A stretch of DNA of 64,000 nt from assembly GCF_003851545.1 (NCBI RefSeq), contig NZ_BHVX01000009.1:62001-126000 (forward strand). Direction: 5' to 3'. Origin of the DNA: Ralstonia sp. SET104 (lineage in GTDB: Bacteria > Pseudomonadota > Gammaproteobacteria > Burkholderiales > Burkholderiaceae). Below are positions 45,641-53,604 of the stretch, piece after piece; position 1 is the first letter of the stretch, and each line of letters starts with the position of its first letter. The translations under genes were made by a program, and so were the position numbers. Below the pieces are notes generated by a model, which saw only the letters and a list, made by a program, of their open reading frames with translations, made no database searches and was not told the DNA's origin.

Positions 45641-46311
45641 TGCAAGGCAAGCTCATCGCAACCCGCGACCCAGGCGGCGCATTCTGGCAACTCGGCCCAT
45701 TGCCTCCGAAAGCTGGACATCTGATTCTGATCGGTTGGCAATGCGCTACTCTCCCAACCGACTCCGGCGTGCCCGAGCCCATCGCGACCATCCTCGCCCA
45801 AGCGGTAGTTTCAGTCGCCACCGTCAGCTTTCTGACATCCGAAACAAGCATCACCGACAGTGGTAGGCAGTACGCACTCGGCAGCGGCGGTATTGCCGAA
45901 TACTTGCGATCCCGCTGGATGCGTGCACCCACACAGGTCACTCTGCAGGCGACGACAGACGCGCAAACGGCGATCCGGCTGTTTGATGACAGCGGGTACT
46001 CGTGGCATCTTCAAGGCCAAGTGGCGATTCTCTCCACCGAACACGCCGATATTGCCTCGCTGGACCGTAAAACCGTGCTATCGCTCATCGGCCCCGATTG
46101 GACGATGGAGGCGACTGCACTGACAGCCAAGGGCATCACGGCCGTACTCCGGCCAGGCGTAGACGGCGCTGTCATTGGCGTCCTTTGCCTAGACGATACG
46201 TTCGCGCAAGCGCTAACCGCTGCGCTGGAGCGCGAAACCAACGCAGCGGGATTCGGCTGGACGATGCTGACAGAAACCGAATTTGAGAACGCCCTGAGCT
46301 GTGCCAACTAG
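45637..46311 (+). CDS. Hypothetical protein, candidate immunity partner of the upstream toxin
   Basis: This 224-residue soluble-looking protein is unrecognised. Its ATG overlaps the toxin stop codon (ATGA), so the two are translated together. It has no signal peptide or transmembrane helix; Trp and acidic residues are scattered (GYSWHLQGQVAI, GPDWTMEATAL), ending FENALSCAN. Tight coupling to a small membrane-active protein is the standard layout of effector-immunity pairs, but the function is inference. If it neutralised a pore-former in the cytoplasm it might act by binding the toxin before export. Confidence 0.6.
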   Translation: MMQGKLIATRDPGGAFWQLGPLPPKAGHLILIGWQCATLPTDSGVPEPIATILAQAVVSVATVSFLTSETSITDSGRQYALGSGGIAEYLRSRWMRAPTQVTLQATTDAQTAIRLFDDSGYSWHLQGQVAILSTEHADIASLDRKTVLSLIGPDWTMEATALTAKGITAVLRPGVDGAVIGVLCLDDTFAQALTAALERETNAAGFGWTMLTETEFENALSCAN

Positions 46312-46372
46312 CCCTGCCCAGCGGGGACCCAACAGCACCATCTCACGCAAAGATCAACGGGCTGGTGCAAAT

Positions 46373-46884
46373 ATGAAACAACCAATCATGGCGTGCCTGT
46401 GTGCACTGGCAAACCAGCTCACCGCTGCTCAAAGCGAGCTTGGCGTAGTTGAATTGAAAACAAGCAGCAACCGCCTGTTTTCGATTCAGACGCAGGTACC
46501 TGGACTCGAAATGTCCATCATCACGACAGAAGGCGCGTACCACTGCTGCTGCGACGTTGGCGGCCAAGATCGACAAGACGTTGGCCGCATGCGAAGTATT
46601 TCGCCAGAAGACAGCCCTGCGGTGACTACCGACTGACGTCTGCCGGAAACAAAAGCAAGATCGAATTCCCCGCCATTGGCATCGGCTTTCCCGCTAGGCC
46701 ACCGATCGTAATTGCGGCAAGGTCAGCCGACCAAGCCGAGTTCGAATGGAATGGCAACGTCTACCGGCTCAGACAGTGCACAACCCCGGAGCGCATCCGA
46801 TTAACCCCGCAGCAACGCAACAGGGCAGCACACGAGTATTACCCGAGCCTCGGCTACGACGTTGAGCCGACGTGTAAGTCATAA
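46373..46884 (+). pseudogene. Frameshifted third gene of the toxin cassette
   Basis: An ATG at 46373 opens MKQPIMACLCALANQLTAAQ and runs with plausible protein composition to about 46550. Coding character then moves to the +1 frame (AAKIDKTLAACEVFRQKTAL, about 46548-46617) and again to the next frame (GDYRLTSAGNKSKIEFPAIG onward, ending TAA at 46884). Each step is explained by one extra base. The assembled product would be about 165-170 residues with a hydrophobic N-terminus, possibly a secretion signal. It is either a decaying gene or two base-call errors. The family is not recognised. Confidence 0.55.
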
Positions 46885-46990
46885 GAGCGCAGCCACGTTG
46901 GTCTCAGACGGGGACTCGCCTGACGCCGCTTAGCCAAAGCCCCCCGTGATAGTCTTACGGGCTATCCCCCAGTCCAACCCGGTCCGCACC

Positions 46991-48511
46991 ATGGCCATCG
47001 ATTACCTCAAGAAAATCCTGACCGCGAAGGTCTATGACGTCGCGGTGGAAACCGAGCTGAAGTTCGCGCCCAACCTGTCGGCGCGCACCGGCAACCGCGT
47101 CTACCTCAAGCGCGAAGACGATCAGCCGGTGTTCTCGTTCAAGCTGCGCGGCGCCTACAACAAGATGGCATCGCTCACGCCGGCCGAGCGCAAGCGCGGG
47201 GTGATTACGGCCTCGGCCGGCAACCACGCGCAGGGCGTGGCGTTCAGCGCGGCCCGGATGGAATGCAAGGCCGTGATTTGCATGCCGGTGACGACGCCGC
47301 AGCTCAAGATTGACGGCGTGCGCTCGCGCGGCGGCGAGTGGGTTGAAGTCGTGCTGCAAGGCGAGAGCTATTCCGACGCCTACAACCACGCCGCCAAGCT
47401 GCAGGAAAAGCACGGCTACACCTTCGTGCACCCGTTCGATGACCCGGAAGTGATTGCCGGCCAGGGCACCATTGCCATGGAAATCCTTCGCCAGCATCCG
47501 CAGCCGATCCACGCGATCTTCTGCTCGATTGGCGGCGGCGGCCTGATCTCGGGCATCGCGGCCTACGTAAAGGCCGTGCGGCCGGACGTCAAGGTGATCG
47601 GCGTGCAGAGCGTGGATTCCGACGCGATGGCGCGTTCGGTGGCCGCCGGCAAGCGCGTGGAGCTGAAGGAGGTGGGTCTGTTTGCCGACGGCACGGCAGT
47701 CAAACTGGTCGGCAAGGAAACCTTCCGCATCACGCGCGAACTGGTCGACGAGATCATCACCGTGGACACGGATGCGATTTGCGCGGCGCTCAAGGACGTG
47801 TTCCAGGACACGCGCAGCCTGCTGGAGCCCTCCGGCGCGCTGGCGCTGGCCGGGCTGAAGGTGTACGCCGAGAAAAACAAGCTCAAGAACGAAGCCTTGG
47901 TGGCCGTGGCCAGCGGCGCCAACATGAACTTCGACCGCCTGCGCTTTGTGGCCGAGCGCGCCGAGGTGGGCGAGGCACGCGAAGCCGTGTTTGCCGTGAC
48001 GATTCCGGAAGAACGCGGCAGCTTCAAGCGCTTCTGCGAGCTGGTGGGCTGGTCGCGCAACGTGACGGAGTTCAACTACCGCATTGCCAGCAAGGACGCC
48101 GCGCACATCTTCGTGGGTGTGCAGATCGCCTCGCGCTCAGAGAGCGACAAGATTGCCGAGAACTTCCGCAAACACGGCTTCCCGACGCTGGATTTGTCGA
48201 ACGATGAACTCGCCAAGCAGCACATCCGCTACATGGTGGGCGGGCGCTCGCCGCTGGCCGAGAACGAACTGCTGTACCGCTTCGAGTTTCCCGAGCGGCC
48301 GGGCGCGCTGATGAAGTTCCTCTCGAGCATGAGTCCGAACTGGAACATCAGCCTGTTCCACTACCGCAATCAGGGCGCGGATTCGAGCAACATCCTCGTC
48401 GGCATTCAGGTGCCGAAGAACGAGAAGCGCGAGTTCAAGGCGTTCCTCACCACGCTGGGCTACAAGTCCTGGGATGAGAGCGAGAACCCGGTCTACAGCC
48501 TGTTCCTGTAA
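46991..48511 (+). CDS. ilvA: Threonine ammonia-lyase (threonine dehydratase), biosynthetic
   Basis: This 506-residue PLP enzyme converts threonine to 2-oxobutanoate for isoleucine synthesis. The PLP-lysine motif is [12 protein letters not shown] (near residue 55), [11 protein letters not shown] is the phosphate/substrate loop and [11 protein letters not shown] the PLP-phosphate cup. Two C-terminal ACT-like regulatory domains ([14 protein letters not shown] and [13 protein letters not shown]) imply feedback control by isoleucine, as in E. coli IlvA. The start [10 protein letters not shown] follows a weak ribosome-binding site. queF follows by 20 bases. Confidence 0.95.
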   Translation: MAIDYLKKILTAKVYDVAVETELKFAPNLSARTGNRVYLKREDDQPVFSFKLRGAYNKMASLTPAERKRGVITASAGNHAQGVAFSAARMECKAVICMPVTTPQLKIDGVRSRGGEWVEVVLQGESYSDAYNHAAKLQEKHGYTFVHPFDDPEVIAGQGTIAMEILRQHPQPIHAIFCSIGGGGLISGIAAYVKAVRPDVKVIGVQSVDSDAMARSVAAGKRVELKEVGLFADGTAVKLVGKETFRITRELVDEIITVDTDAICAALKDVFQDTRSLLEPSGALALAGLKVYAEKNKLKNEALVAVASGANMNFDRLRFVAERAEVGEAREAVFAVTIPEERGSFKRFCELVGWSRNVTEFNYRIASKDAAHIFVGVQIASRSESDKIAENFRKHGFPTLDLSNDELAKQHIRYMVGGRSPLAENELLYRFEFPERPGALMKFLSSMSPNWNISLFHYRNQGADSSNILVGIQVPKNEKREFKAFLTTLGYKSWDESENPVYSLFL

Positions 48512-48531
48512 TCGGCCGCGGAGCAACTGTC

Positions 48532-49368
48532 ATGAGCAACCATCCTGAACACTCGCCGCTGGGCAAAACCTCCGCCTACAAAACGGAGTACGACCCGAGC
48601 CTGCTGTTTCCCATTCCGCGCCAAGGCAAGCGCGACGAGATCGGCTTGCCCGCAGGCGCGCCCCTGCCCTTCTTCGGTGTAGACCTGTGGAACCTGTACG
48701 AACTGTCTTGGCTGAACCTGCGCGGCAAGCCGCAGGTGGCCGTGGGCACCGTGATCGTGCCGGCCGATTCGCCCAACATCGTTGAATCCAAGTCGTTCAA
48801 GCTGTATCTGAATTCGTTCAACCAGACCAAGGTGGCTTCGCACGAAGCGTTGCAGCAGTTGATCCACCACGATCTGTCGGAAGCGTGCGGTGCGCCGGTG
48901 CAGGTGCGCATCGTGCCGCAAGAGGAGTTTGCCCGGCAGAAGATGGGCGAACTCGACGGCATGCTGCTCGATCGTCTGGACATTGAAACCGACGTCTACC
49001 AGCCCACGCCCGAACTGCTGCATACGGATGAGGAAGAGAGCCCGGTGGAAGAAACGCTGGTCTCGCACCTGCTCAAATCCAATTGCCTGGTGACGGGTCA
49101 GCCCGACTGGGGCAGCGTGCAGATTCGCTACGTGGGCGCGCCGATCAACCAGGAAGCGTTACTCAAATACCTGATCTCGTTCCGTGAGCACAACGAGTTT
49201 CACGAGCAATGCGTGGAACGCATTTTTACCGACATCCTGCGCCAGTGCCGCCCCGTCAAGCTGGCCGTGTATGCGCGCTACACGCGGCGCGGCGGGCTGG
49301 ACATCAACCCGTTCCGCACCAACTACAACACGCCGTGGCCGGATAACCTCCGCAATGCGCGCCAGTAG
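48532..49368 (+). CDS. queF: NADPH-dependent 7-cyano-7-deazaguanine reductase
   Basis: This 278-residue YqfB/QueF long-form enzyme reduces preQ0 to preQ1 in queuosine synthesis. The QueF motif [16 protein letters not shown] is near residue 87, and [18 protein letters not shown] supplies the catalytic Cys that forms the thioimide. The C-terminal T-fold has [16 protein letters not shown] precedes the ATG. It ends at a strong terminator. Co-transcription with ilvA is likely from the short gap, though the pathways are unrelated. Confidence 0.95.
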   Translation: MSNHPEHSPLGKTSAYKTEYDPSLLFPIPRQGKRDEIGLPAGAPLPFFGVDLWNLYELSWLNLRGKPQVAVGTVIVPADSPNIVESKSFKLYLNSFNQTKVASHEALQQLIHHDLSEACGAPVQVRIVPQEEFARQKMGELDGMLLDRLDIETDVYQPTPELLHTDEEESPVEETLVSHLLKSNCLVTGQPDWGSVQIRYVGAPINQEALLKYLISFREHNEFHEQCVERIFTDILRQCRPVKLAVYARYTRRGGLDINPFRTNYNTPWPDNLRNARQ

Positions 49369-49394
49369 CACCTGACGCAGCACACAACACACAG

Positions 49395-49417
49395 AGCGCC
49401 TTCGGGCGCTTTTTTCT
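49395..49417 (+). terminator. Terminator of ilvA-queF
   Basis: A 6-bp stem capped by a TTCG tetraloop (49395-49410) is followed by T5-C-TT. Confidence 0.9.
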
Positions 49418-49486
49418 TGGCGCGATTGCCCCCTCATTTACCCGTAACATCAGCAAATTCTGATTTATAGTTCCGCCCATTGTTTT

Positions 49487-49721
49487 AACTAAGCCATAGC
49501 CCCTAAACTCTGCGCACTGCTTTCGGTGCCATAGAGAAAGCGGTCGAGGTGTGGAAGCCTCGTGGATAACGGGCAAGTGCTGAGCATAGGCGCTTGTCCT
49601 CATTTGCTATGGCTTGGTTTCGTCTCTCTGGGCGAGCCAGGCTCGAACGGCTTCGGCCGTGCCGATTGTTATCCATCGGTCTTCCACCCTGCCTGTGCTC
49701 GCCCACCCTTCTTTGCAGGGT
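49487..49721 (+). ncRNA. Predicted structured RNA (four-way junction plus hairpin string)
   Basis: Arms 49487-49500 and 49606-49619 form a 14-bp helix enclosing three hairpins: 49517-49543 (8 bp), 49545-49562 (6 bp) and 49571-49599 (10 bp). Four more hairpins follow: 49633-49645, 49647-49660 (C-UUCG-G tetraloop), 49662-49679, and arms 49686-49692/49715-49721. All non-Watson-Crick pairs noted in the junction are G-U on the plus strand and would be A-C on the minus strand, so the RNA should be plus-strand. It lies upstream of a 98-residue gene, as a leader or a separate small RNA. It was not matched to any family I know. Confidence 0.55.
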
Positions 49722-49759
49722 CGGGCACGGTTCCATTCATCTTCTGAACAGGACGCCCA

Positions 49760-50056
49760 ATGACCCAACCCACCCCCGGAACCCGCGAACCCTTCGATGC
49801 CCGCCGCCTGGAAGCGCACGACGCGCTGTATGACAAGCTCGGCAAGCTGCGCACGATGCTGAGCATGTTGCACGCCAGCGGTTTTGAACACTTCCGCCGC
49901 ATGGAGGAACACCGACAAGCGGACTACCTGGGGACGTGCATGGAGCTGGCTGACGAACCGTTCTCAGACCAGAACCCCGAGCACGTCAGAATCGCCAACA
50001 AGATCGAGGTTCGCCTGGTCGATCAAGGCCTGCTGCCCCGCTACGCAGACCTGTGA
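49760..50056 (+). CDS. Hypothetical protein, 98 residues
   Basis: Unrecognised small, highly charged, soluble protein: MTQPTPGTREPFDARRLEAH, then HDALYDKLGKLRTMLSMLHAS, which should be a helix, and a C-terminal NKIEVRLVDQGLLPRYADL. AGGA lies seven bases before the ATG. It has no membrane segment and no obvious DNA-binding motif. It sits alone behind a long structured leader and before the amyloid-like cluster. The leader-plus-small-protein layout reminded me of phage or satellite regulatory genes, but no integrase or repeat supports this. Confidence 0.6.
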   Translation: MTQPTPGTREPFDARRLEAHDALYDKLGKLRTMLSMLHASGFEHFRRMEEHRQADYLGTCMELADEPFSDQNPEHVRIANKIEVRLVDQGLLPRYADL

Positions 50057-50376
50057 TCGCACCCCAATCGCGTCAGGCGCTGGCGGCACGCTTTGCGGGT
50101 GGGCCGCGAGAAAAGCTGCCGGTGGCAAAACCAACGTAGCCGCTTGGCGCTTGTGCGTGTGAGCCACCCGCCCCGGCAGCAGCACTGAGAGGGGCACCTT
50201 CTTGCCAGAGCGATCAACCAAACGGAGATGCGCGCCTCGTCCTTTTTGCCGACACCAGCGCCCTATCGTTTCACGCCTGCTCGCCTATAGTGATAGCCGC
50301 AGTACGCCACCCGGGGGAATCGTGAAGGGTCCGTCCGCTGTATGCGGGCCGGGCGCTCTCGACGGGGGAAATTGCT
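50057..50376. other. Intergenic region with a bulged 12-bp hairpin
   Basis: This 320-base gap contains no gene. Arms 50115-50126 and 50163-50180 pair over 12 bp with a six-base bulge (50169-50174), closing about 36 bases. It could end the 98-residue gene transcript, although no T-run follows. The remaining part should contain the promoter of the FapF-like gene. Confidence 0.5.
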
Positions 50377-51717
50377 ATGACGCAGTCGCCATGGTGGCCG
50401 CAATGCGGGTCGATGCATACGATTCGCGCGGTTACATGCGCATGCCTGCTGCTGTGCGGCGGGCCGGTCCTTGCGCAGACCAACCAGCCGGTGGACGACA
50501 AGCCACCCAGCCTGGAAGCCCTGCAGCGCGAGCTTGCTGACACGCAGGCTCGCCTGCGGGAACTCAAGCACTCAATCCAGCAGCAGGAAGCCCATGTGCG
50601 GCACATGCGGCGCGCGCTCGGCATGACCGAGGGCCAGCTCGATACCGTACGCGGTGCCGGTGCACCCGGCGCGGCGGGTGCGGCGGGCGACGCATCGCAA
50701 GTCGCGCAGAACGACCAGCCCGGCACCACGCCCGTCGGCAAGCCACCCGAGCCGCCCGACCGGCCACCACGCATCGCGCAGATCTTTGACGAGCCCAGCG
50801 CGCTCACGCCGCCGGGCAAGGTCGTCGTCGAGCCGTCTTTGCAGATGGCGTATTCGTCGTCAGACCGTGTGGCGCTGGTGGGCTACACCATCATCCCTGC
50901 GCTGCTGATCGGTCTGATCGATGTACGGCAAGTGAAGACGACCACGCTCACCGGCACGGTGGCCTTGCGCTACGGTCTGGCGCGGCGCTGGGAGCTGGAA
51001 GCCCGCGTGCCTTACGTCTACAGCGCGAGCGACACCGTCAGCCGCGAACTGTTTACCGGCACGGCCACGGACAACGCTTTCAGCTCGCATGGCCGCGGCA
51101 TTGGCGATGTGGAGCTGACGGCGCGCTATCAGCTCAACGCGGGCGGCGTCGACAAGCCGTTCTACATCGGCTGGATGCGCTTTAAGACACGCACCGGCAA
51201 GGATCCGTTTGAAGTCACCACCGATTGCGTGACACGCTGCGTGAGCAACACCACGGGCACGGGCCTGCCGCTGCAGCAGCCAACAGGCTCGGGCTTCTTC
51301 GCGGTTCAGCCGGGGCTGACGTGGCTGTTCCCGACCGACCCGGCGGTGTTCTTCGGCAGCATCAGCTACCTGCACAACTTCGAGCGCAAGGATGTGAGCC
51401 TGAATCTGGTGGATGGCTCGCGGCAGTTTCTGGGCAATGTAAAGGCCGGCGACATCATTGGCCTGAACTTCGGTATGGGGCTGGCACTGAACGAGAAGGC
51501 GGCGTTCTCGATCGGCTATGACCAGAGCATCATCGCGCCGACCAAGCAGAACGGCCAGCGCGTGCCGGGCTCTGTGCGCACGATTCTCGGTACGTTGCTG
51601 GTCGGGTATTCGTACCGGCTCTCGCCCAAGACGACGCTGAACCTGTCGGTGGGTGCAGGCCTCACGCGTGACACGCCAGACCTGACCGTCACGCTGCGTC
51701 TGCCGATCCAGTTCTAG
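50377..51717 (+). CDS. FapF-like outer-membrane beta-barrel protein with N-terminal coiled coil
   Basis: The 446-residue protein has a signal peptide (to about Ala33), a coiled coil (residues 45-85, LEALQRELADTQARLRELKH), a Gly/Ala/Pro linker (93-135) and a C-terminal domain of alternating strands ending in Phe (TLRLPIQF), typical of outer-membrane barrels. FapF of Pseudomonas, which secretes Fap amyloid subunits, has the same signal, coiled coil and barrel order. GGGGGAA precedes the ATG by eight bases. It converges on the FapE-like gene with one base between stops. Databases may label similar proteins generically as transporters. Confidence 0.72.
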   Translation: MTQSPWWPQCGSMHTIRAVTCACLLLCGGPVLAQTNQPVDDKPPSLEALQRELADTQARLRELKHSIQQQEAHVRHMRRALGMTEGQLDTVRGAGAPGAAGAAGDASQVAQNDQPGTTPVGKPPEPPDRPPRIAQIFDEPSALTPPGKVVVEPSLQMAYSSSDRVALVGYTIIPALLIGLIDVRQVKTTTLTGTVALRYGLARRWELEARVPYVYSASDTVSRELFTGTATDNAFSSHGRGIGDVELTARYQLNAGGVDKPFYIGWMRFKTRTGKDPFEVTTDCVTRCVSNTTGTGLPLQQPTGSGFFAVQPGLTWLFPTDPAVFFGSISYLHNFERKDVSLNLVDGSRQFLGNVKAGDIIGLNFGMGLALNEKAAFSIGYDQSIIAPTKQNGQRVPGSVRTILGTLLVGYSYRLSPKTTLNLSVGAGLTRDTPDLTVTLRLPIQF

Positions 51718-51718
51718 C

Positions 51719-52258
51719 TCAGTGCAGCATGGTGACGACGTTGGCCAGCGCGCCTTGCAGCACGTTGGCCAGATTCATCTGACGGAACTGCGGCAGGCTG
51801 TTGACCGCTGCGTTGATGGTCGTCACCGCTTGCAGCGTCTGATTGTTCAGGCTGTTCTGGATGACGGTGGCCGCCGCTGCCGCACCCGCGGCCACATCGG
51901 GCGGTGCGACATTGTTCGGCCCGTTCTGCACCAGGTTGACCGTATTGACCACCGTGGCCAGTTGCTGCGCCTGCGTGGCGTTCATGCGTGCCACGTCGGG
52001 GATGTTGACCGATGCGCTCGCCACCAGATCGCCGTTGATGTAGACCGCGCGATCGATGCCGAACGAGATGTGCAGCCCCGCGAGTGCGGGCACGTCAAAC
52101 CCGCCGCGCATGTCGTCAAGCTTGTCTTCAGACACGGCCTGCCAGGCATGTACGGGATTGCCATCCACACTGTCCATACCGGCCGCACACGCGTGCCCGG
52201 CCGCAGCCAGCGCGAGCCACCCAACGGCCCACGCCGCCGCCTTGCCAAACCGCTTCAT
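51719..52258 (-). CDS. Small secreted protein with LDDMRGG double-glycine motif (FapE-like position)
   Basis: This 179-residue protein has a signal peptide (1 to about 26, HACAAG) followed by residues 44-53 EDKLDDMRGG, a double-glycine site of the kind cut by C39 peptidases. The mature part is rich in Asn, Gln, Val and Ala with repeats such as VVNTVNLVQN and VIQNSLNNQTLQ, similar in style to amyloid subunits. GGAGGG precedes the ATG. It lies 57 bases after the C39 peptidase gene on the same strand. A role as minor subunit or assembly factor is inferred. Confidence 0.7.
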   Translation of the reverse strand: MKRFGKAAAWAVGWLALAAAGHACAAGMDSVDGNPVHAWQAVSEDKLDDMRGGFDVPALAGLHISFGIDRAVYINGDLVASASVNIPDVARMNATQAQQLATVVNTVNLVQNGPNNVAPPDVAAGAAAAATVIQNSLNNQTLQAVTTINAAVNSLPQFRQMNLANVLQGALANVVTMLH

Positions 52259-52315
52259 GATGCCCTCCTGCCAAGACTGCCGGCTTGCCGCGCACGGATC
52301 GTGCTCAAACCGCGC

Positions 52316-53020
52316 TCAGAAGTCGGACGGGCCATGCTTGGGGACGACGATGTTCCCCAGGCCACGGCGGTCCACGCCTTGCTCCAGCGGTGCACGCGGT
52401 GCCACGCGCCAATCCGATGCGGCGTTGAACGTCGCCCCTGCCTCGCGGTTGTGGACGACGAACAGCAAATGGTTGTCCCACATGCTCTCGAAGCTCGCAC
52501 GTGGGATTGCGCGCGTGCCCATGGCCGGATCGCCCACCAGCACACGCCCTTCCTGCACGCCCTTGACCACCACGAAGTGGTGATAGCCGTTTTCGCTCAG
52601 CAGCACGATGGCCGGCAAGTGGGCGTCTTTCAATGCATCCAGCGGCTGCTCAAAACCATCGGCGTCAAAGCCCTGAGACTCCAGATAGCGTTTGATGTCG
52701 AGCAGCGAAAAGCCCTCATGCCGGATCTTCTCCTGGTTGCCGTGCTCGTACATGGCCTGGAACACCGTCTGCTCGCTCACCGCATAGCCGTACTGATACG
52801 TGAGCAGCGTCGCCACCGCGGCCGACCCGCAACTGAAGTCGAAACGCTGGTGCACGGTGCGCAGGTAGCGCGCGGCCTTCATGCTCGTCACGGGCACGGC
52901 ATACGTGCCGCCGCCGGTGCCGAGCATGTCAACCGTGCCTGCCAACGCAGGCCCGCACACCAGTGCCGTCACCAATGCCGCCGCCGCCATCGGCACTGCA
53001 CCACACGCCTTGCGCATCAT
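52316..53020 (-). CDS. Secreted C39 family cysteine peptidase (FapD-like)
   Basis: This 234-residue protein has a signal peptide (to about Ala27) and a stand-alone C39 peptidase domain: RFDFSCGSAAVATLL with the catalytic Cys64, GYHHFVVVKG with the catalytic His, and VGDPAMG supplying the Asp. It lacks the ABC domains of bacteriocin C39 exporters, so it must act in the periplasm like FapD of the Pseudomonas Fap operon. Neighbouring secreted proteins carry double-glycine motifs that it could cut. Two ATGs (53020, 53017) follow AAGGGG. Confidence 0.82.
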   Translation of the reverse strand: MMRKACGAVPMAAAALVTALVCGPALAGTVDMLGTGGGTYAVPVTSMKAARYLRTVHQRFDFSCGSAAVATLLTYQYGYAVSEQTVFQAMYEHGNQEKIRHEGFSLLDIKRYLESQGFDADGFEQPLDALKDAHLPAIVLLSENGYHHFVVVKGVQEGRVLVGDPAMGTRAIPRASFESMWDNHLLFVVHNREAGATFNAASDWRVAPRAPLEQGVDRRGLGNIVVPKHGPSDF

Positions 53021-53036
53021 GGCGCCCCTTACGGAC

Positions 53037-53471
53037 TCAAGGCCGGAACTGCACGTTGACGATGGTGGCGTTCTGGATCAACACGTTCGCTCCGCTGTTC
53101 TGGATGACCGTGGGGATGCCGGACGCATTGGCAAACGAGCCGTCGCGCACGATGTTCGACCCCGTCGCCACGTTGACGGCGGCGTTGTCGCTCACGGTGC
53201 CCGACAGGCGCGCATCGTTGACGGTCTGGTAGAGGTCCTGCGTGCCGCCGCGATAGCTGTCGAGCCTGTCTGCCCCCACCGCATGACCGAGCCCAGGCAC
53301 CGACACGGGCGCGGCGACCGGGGGACGCACCGCTTCCGTGTTGGCTGTCTGTGCACCGTCTGCGATTGGCGCATCGTCTGCTGCCATCGCCGCTGCCGCT
53401 GGCCAAACTGCCAGGCCGCATGTCAACAACCATGCTGCCCATCCTGCTGTGGTTCCTCTGTCGGATCGCAT
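53037..53471 (-). CDS. Small secreted protein with LDSYRGG motif and QNSG repeat (FapA/B-like)
   Basis: This 144-residue protein has a signal peptide (to about Ala31), a Pro/Ala segment, then residues 69-76 RLDSYRGG, a double-glycine site like that of the gene at 51719. The C-terminal part has a QNSG..LIQ....NVQ motif (residues 124-141) that recurs at the C-terminus of the Gly-rich protein upstream. AGGAGA precedes the ATG. It starts the second half of the cluster, 16 bases before the C39 gene. It is a candidate amyloid subunit or nucleator. Confidence 0.7.
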   Translation of the reverse strand: MRSDRGTTAGWAAWLLTCGLAVWPAAAAMAADDAPIADGAQTANTEAVRPPVAAPVSVPGLGHAVGADRLDSYRGGTQDLYQTVNDARLSGTVSDNAAVNVATGSNIVRDGSFANASGIPTVIQNSGANVLIQNATIVNVQFRP

Positions 53472-53604
53472 CGAATGTCTCCTGTACGTTCCAACTGCGT
53501 CCCCAACTGCGGGCCGGACTACGCATGCAGCCCGGCCCTATCCACCGCTACGCGCACAACATCACTGCACGCGCGGCACTTCCCCGCTCATGCCTGATAC
53601 CGGG

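Noticed and set aside
44993-46884. Prophage or integrative element boundaries around the toxin cassette
   Set aside because: No integrase, tRNA gene, direct repeats or insertion sequence ends were seen on either side.
49562-49747. 61-codon plus-strand frame ending just before the 98-residue gene
   Set aside because: It overlaps the predicted structured RNA, has Cys/Pro/Phe-rich composition and no ribosome-binding site. Its codons are better explained by RNA helices, though a leader peptide cannot be fully excluded.
49304-49918. Minus-strand frames over the queF end and the leader
   Set aside because: They run antisense to queF, the terminator and the RNA structure, and show no family features.
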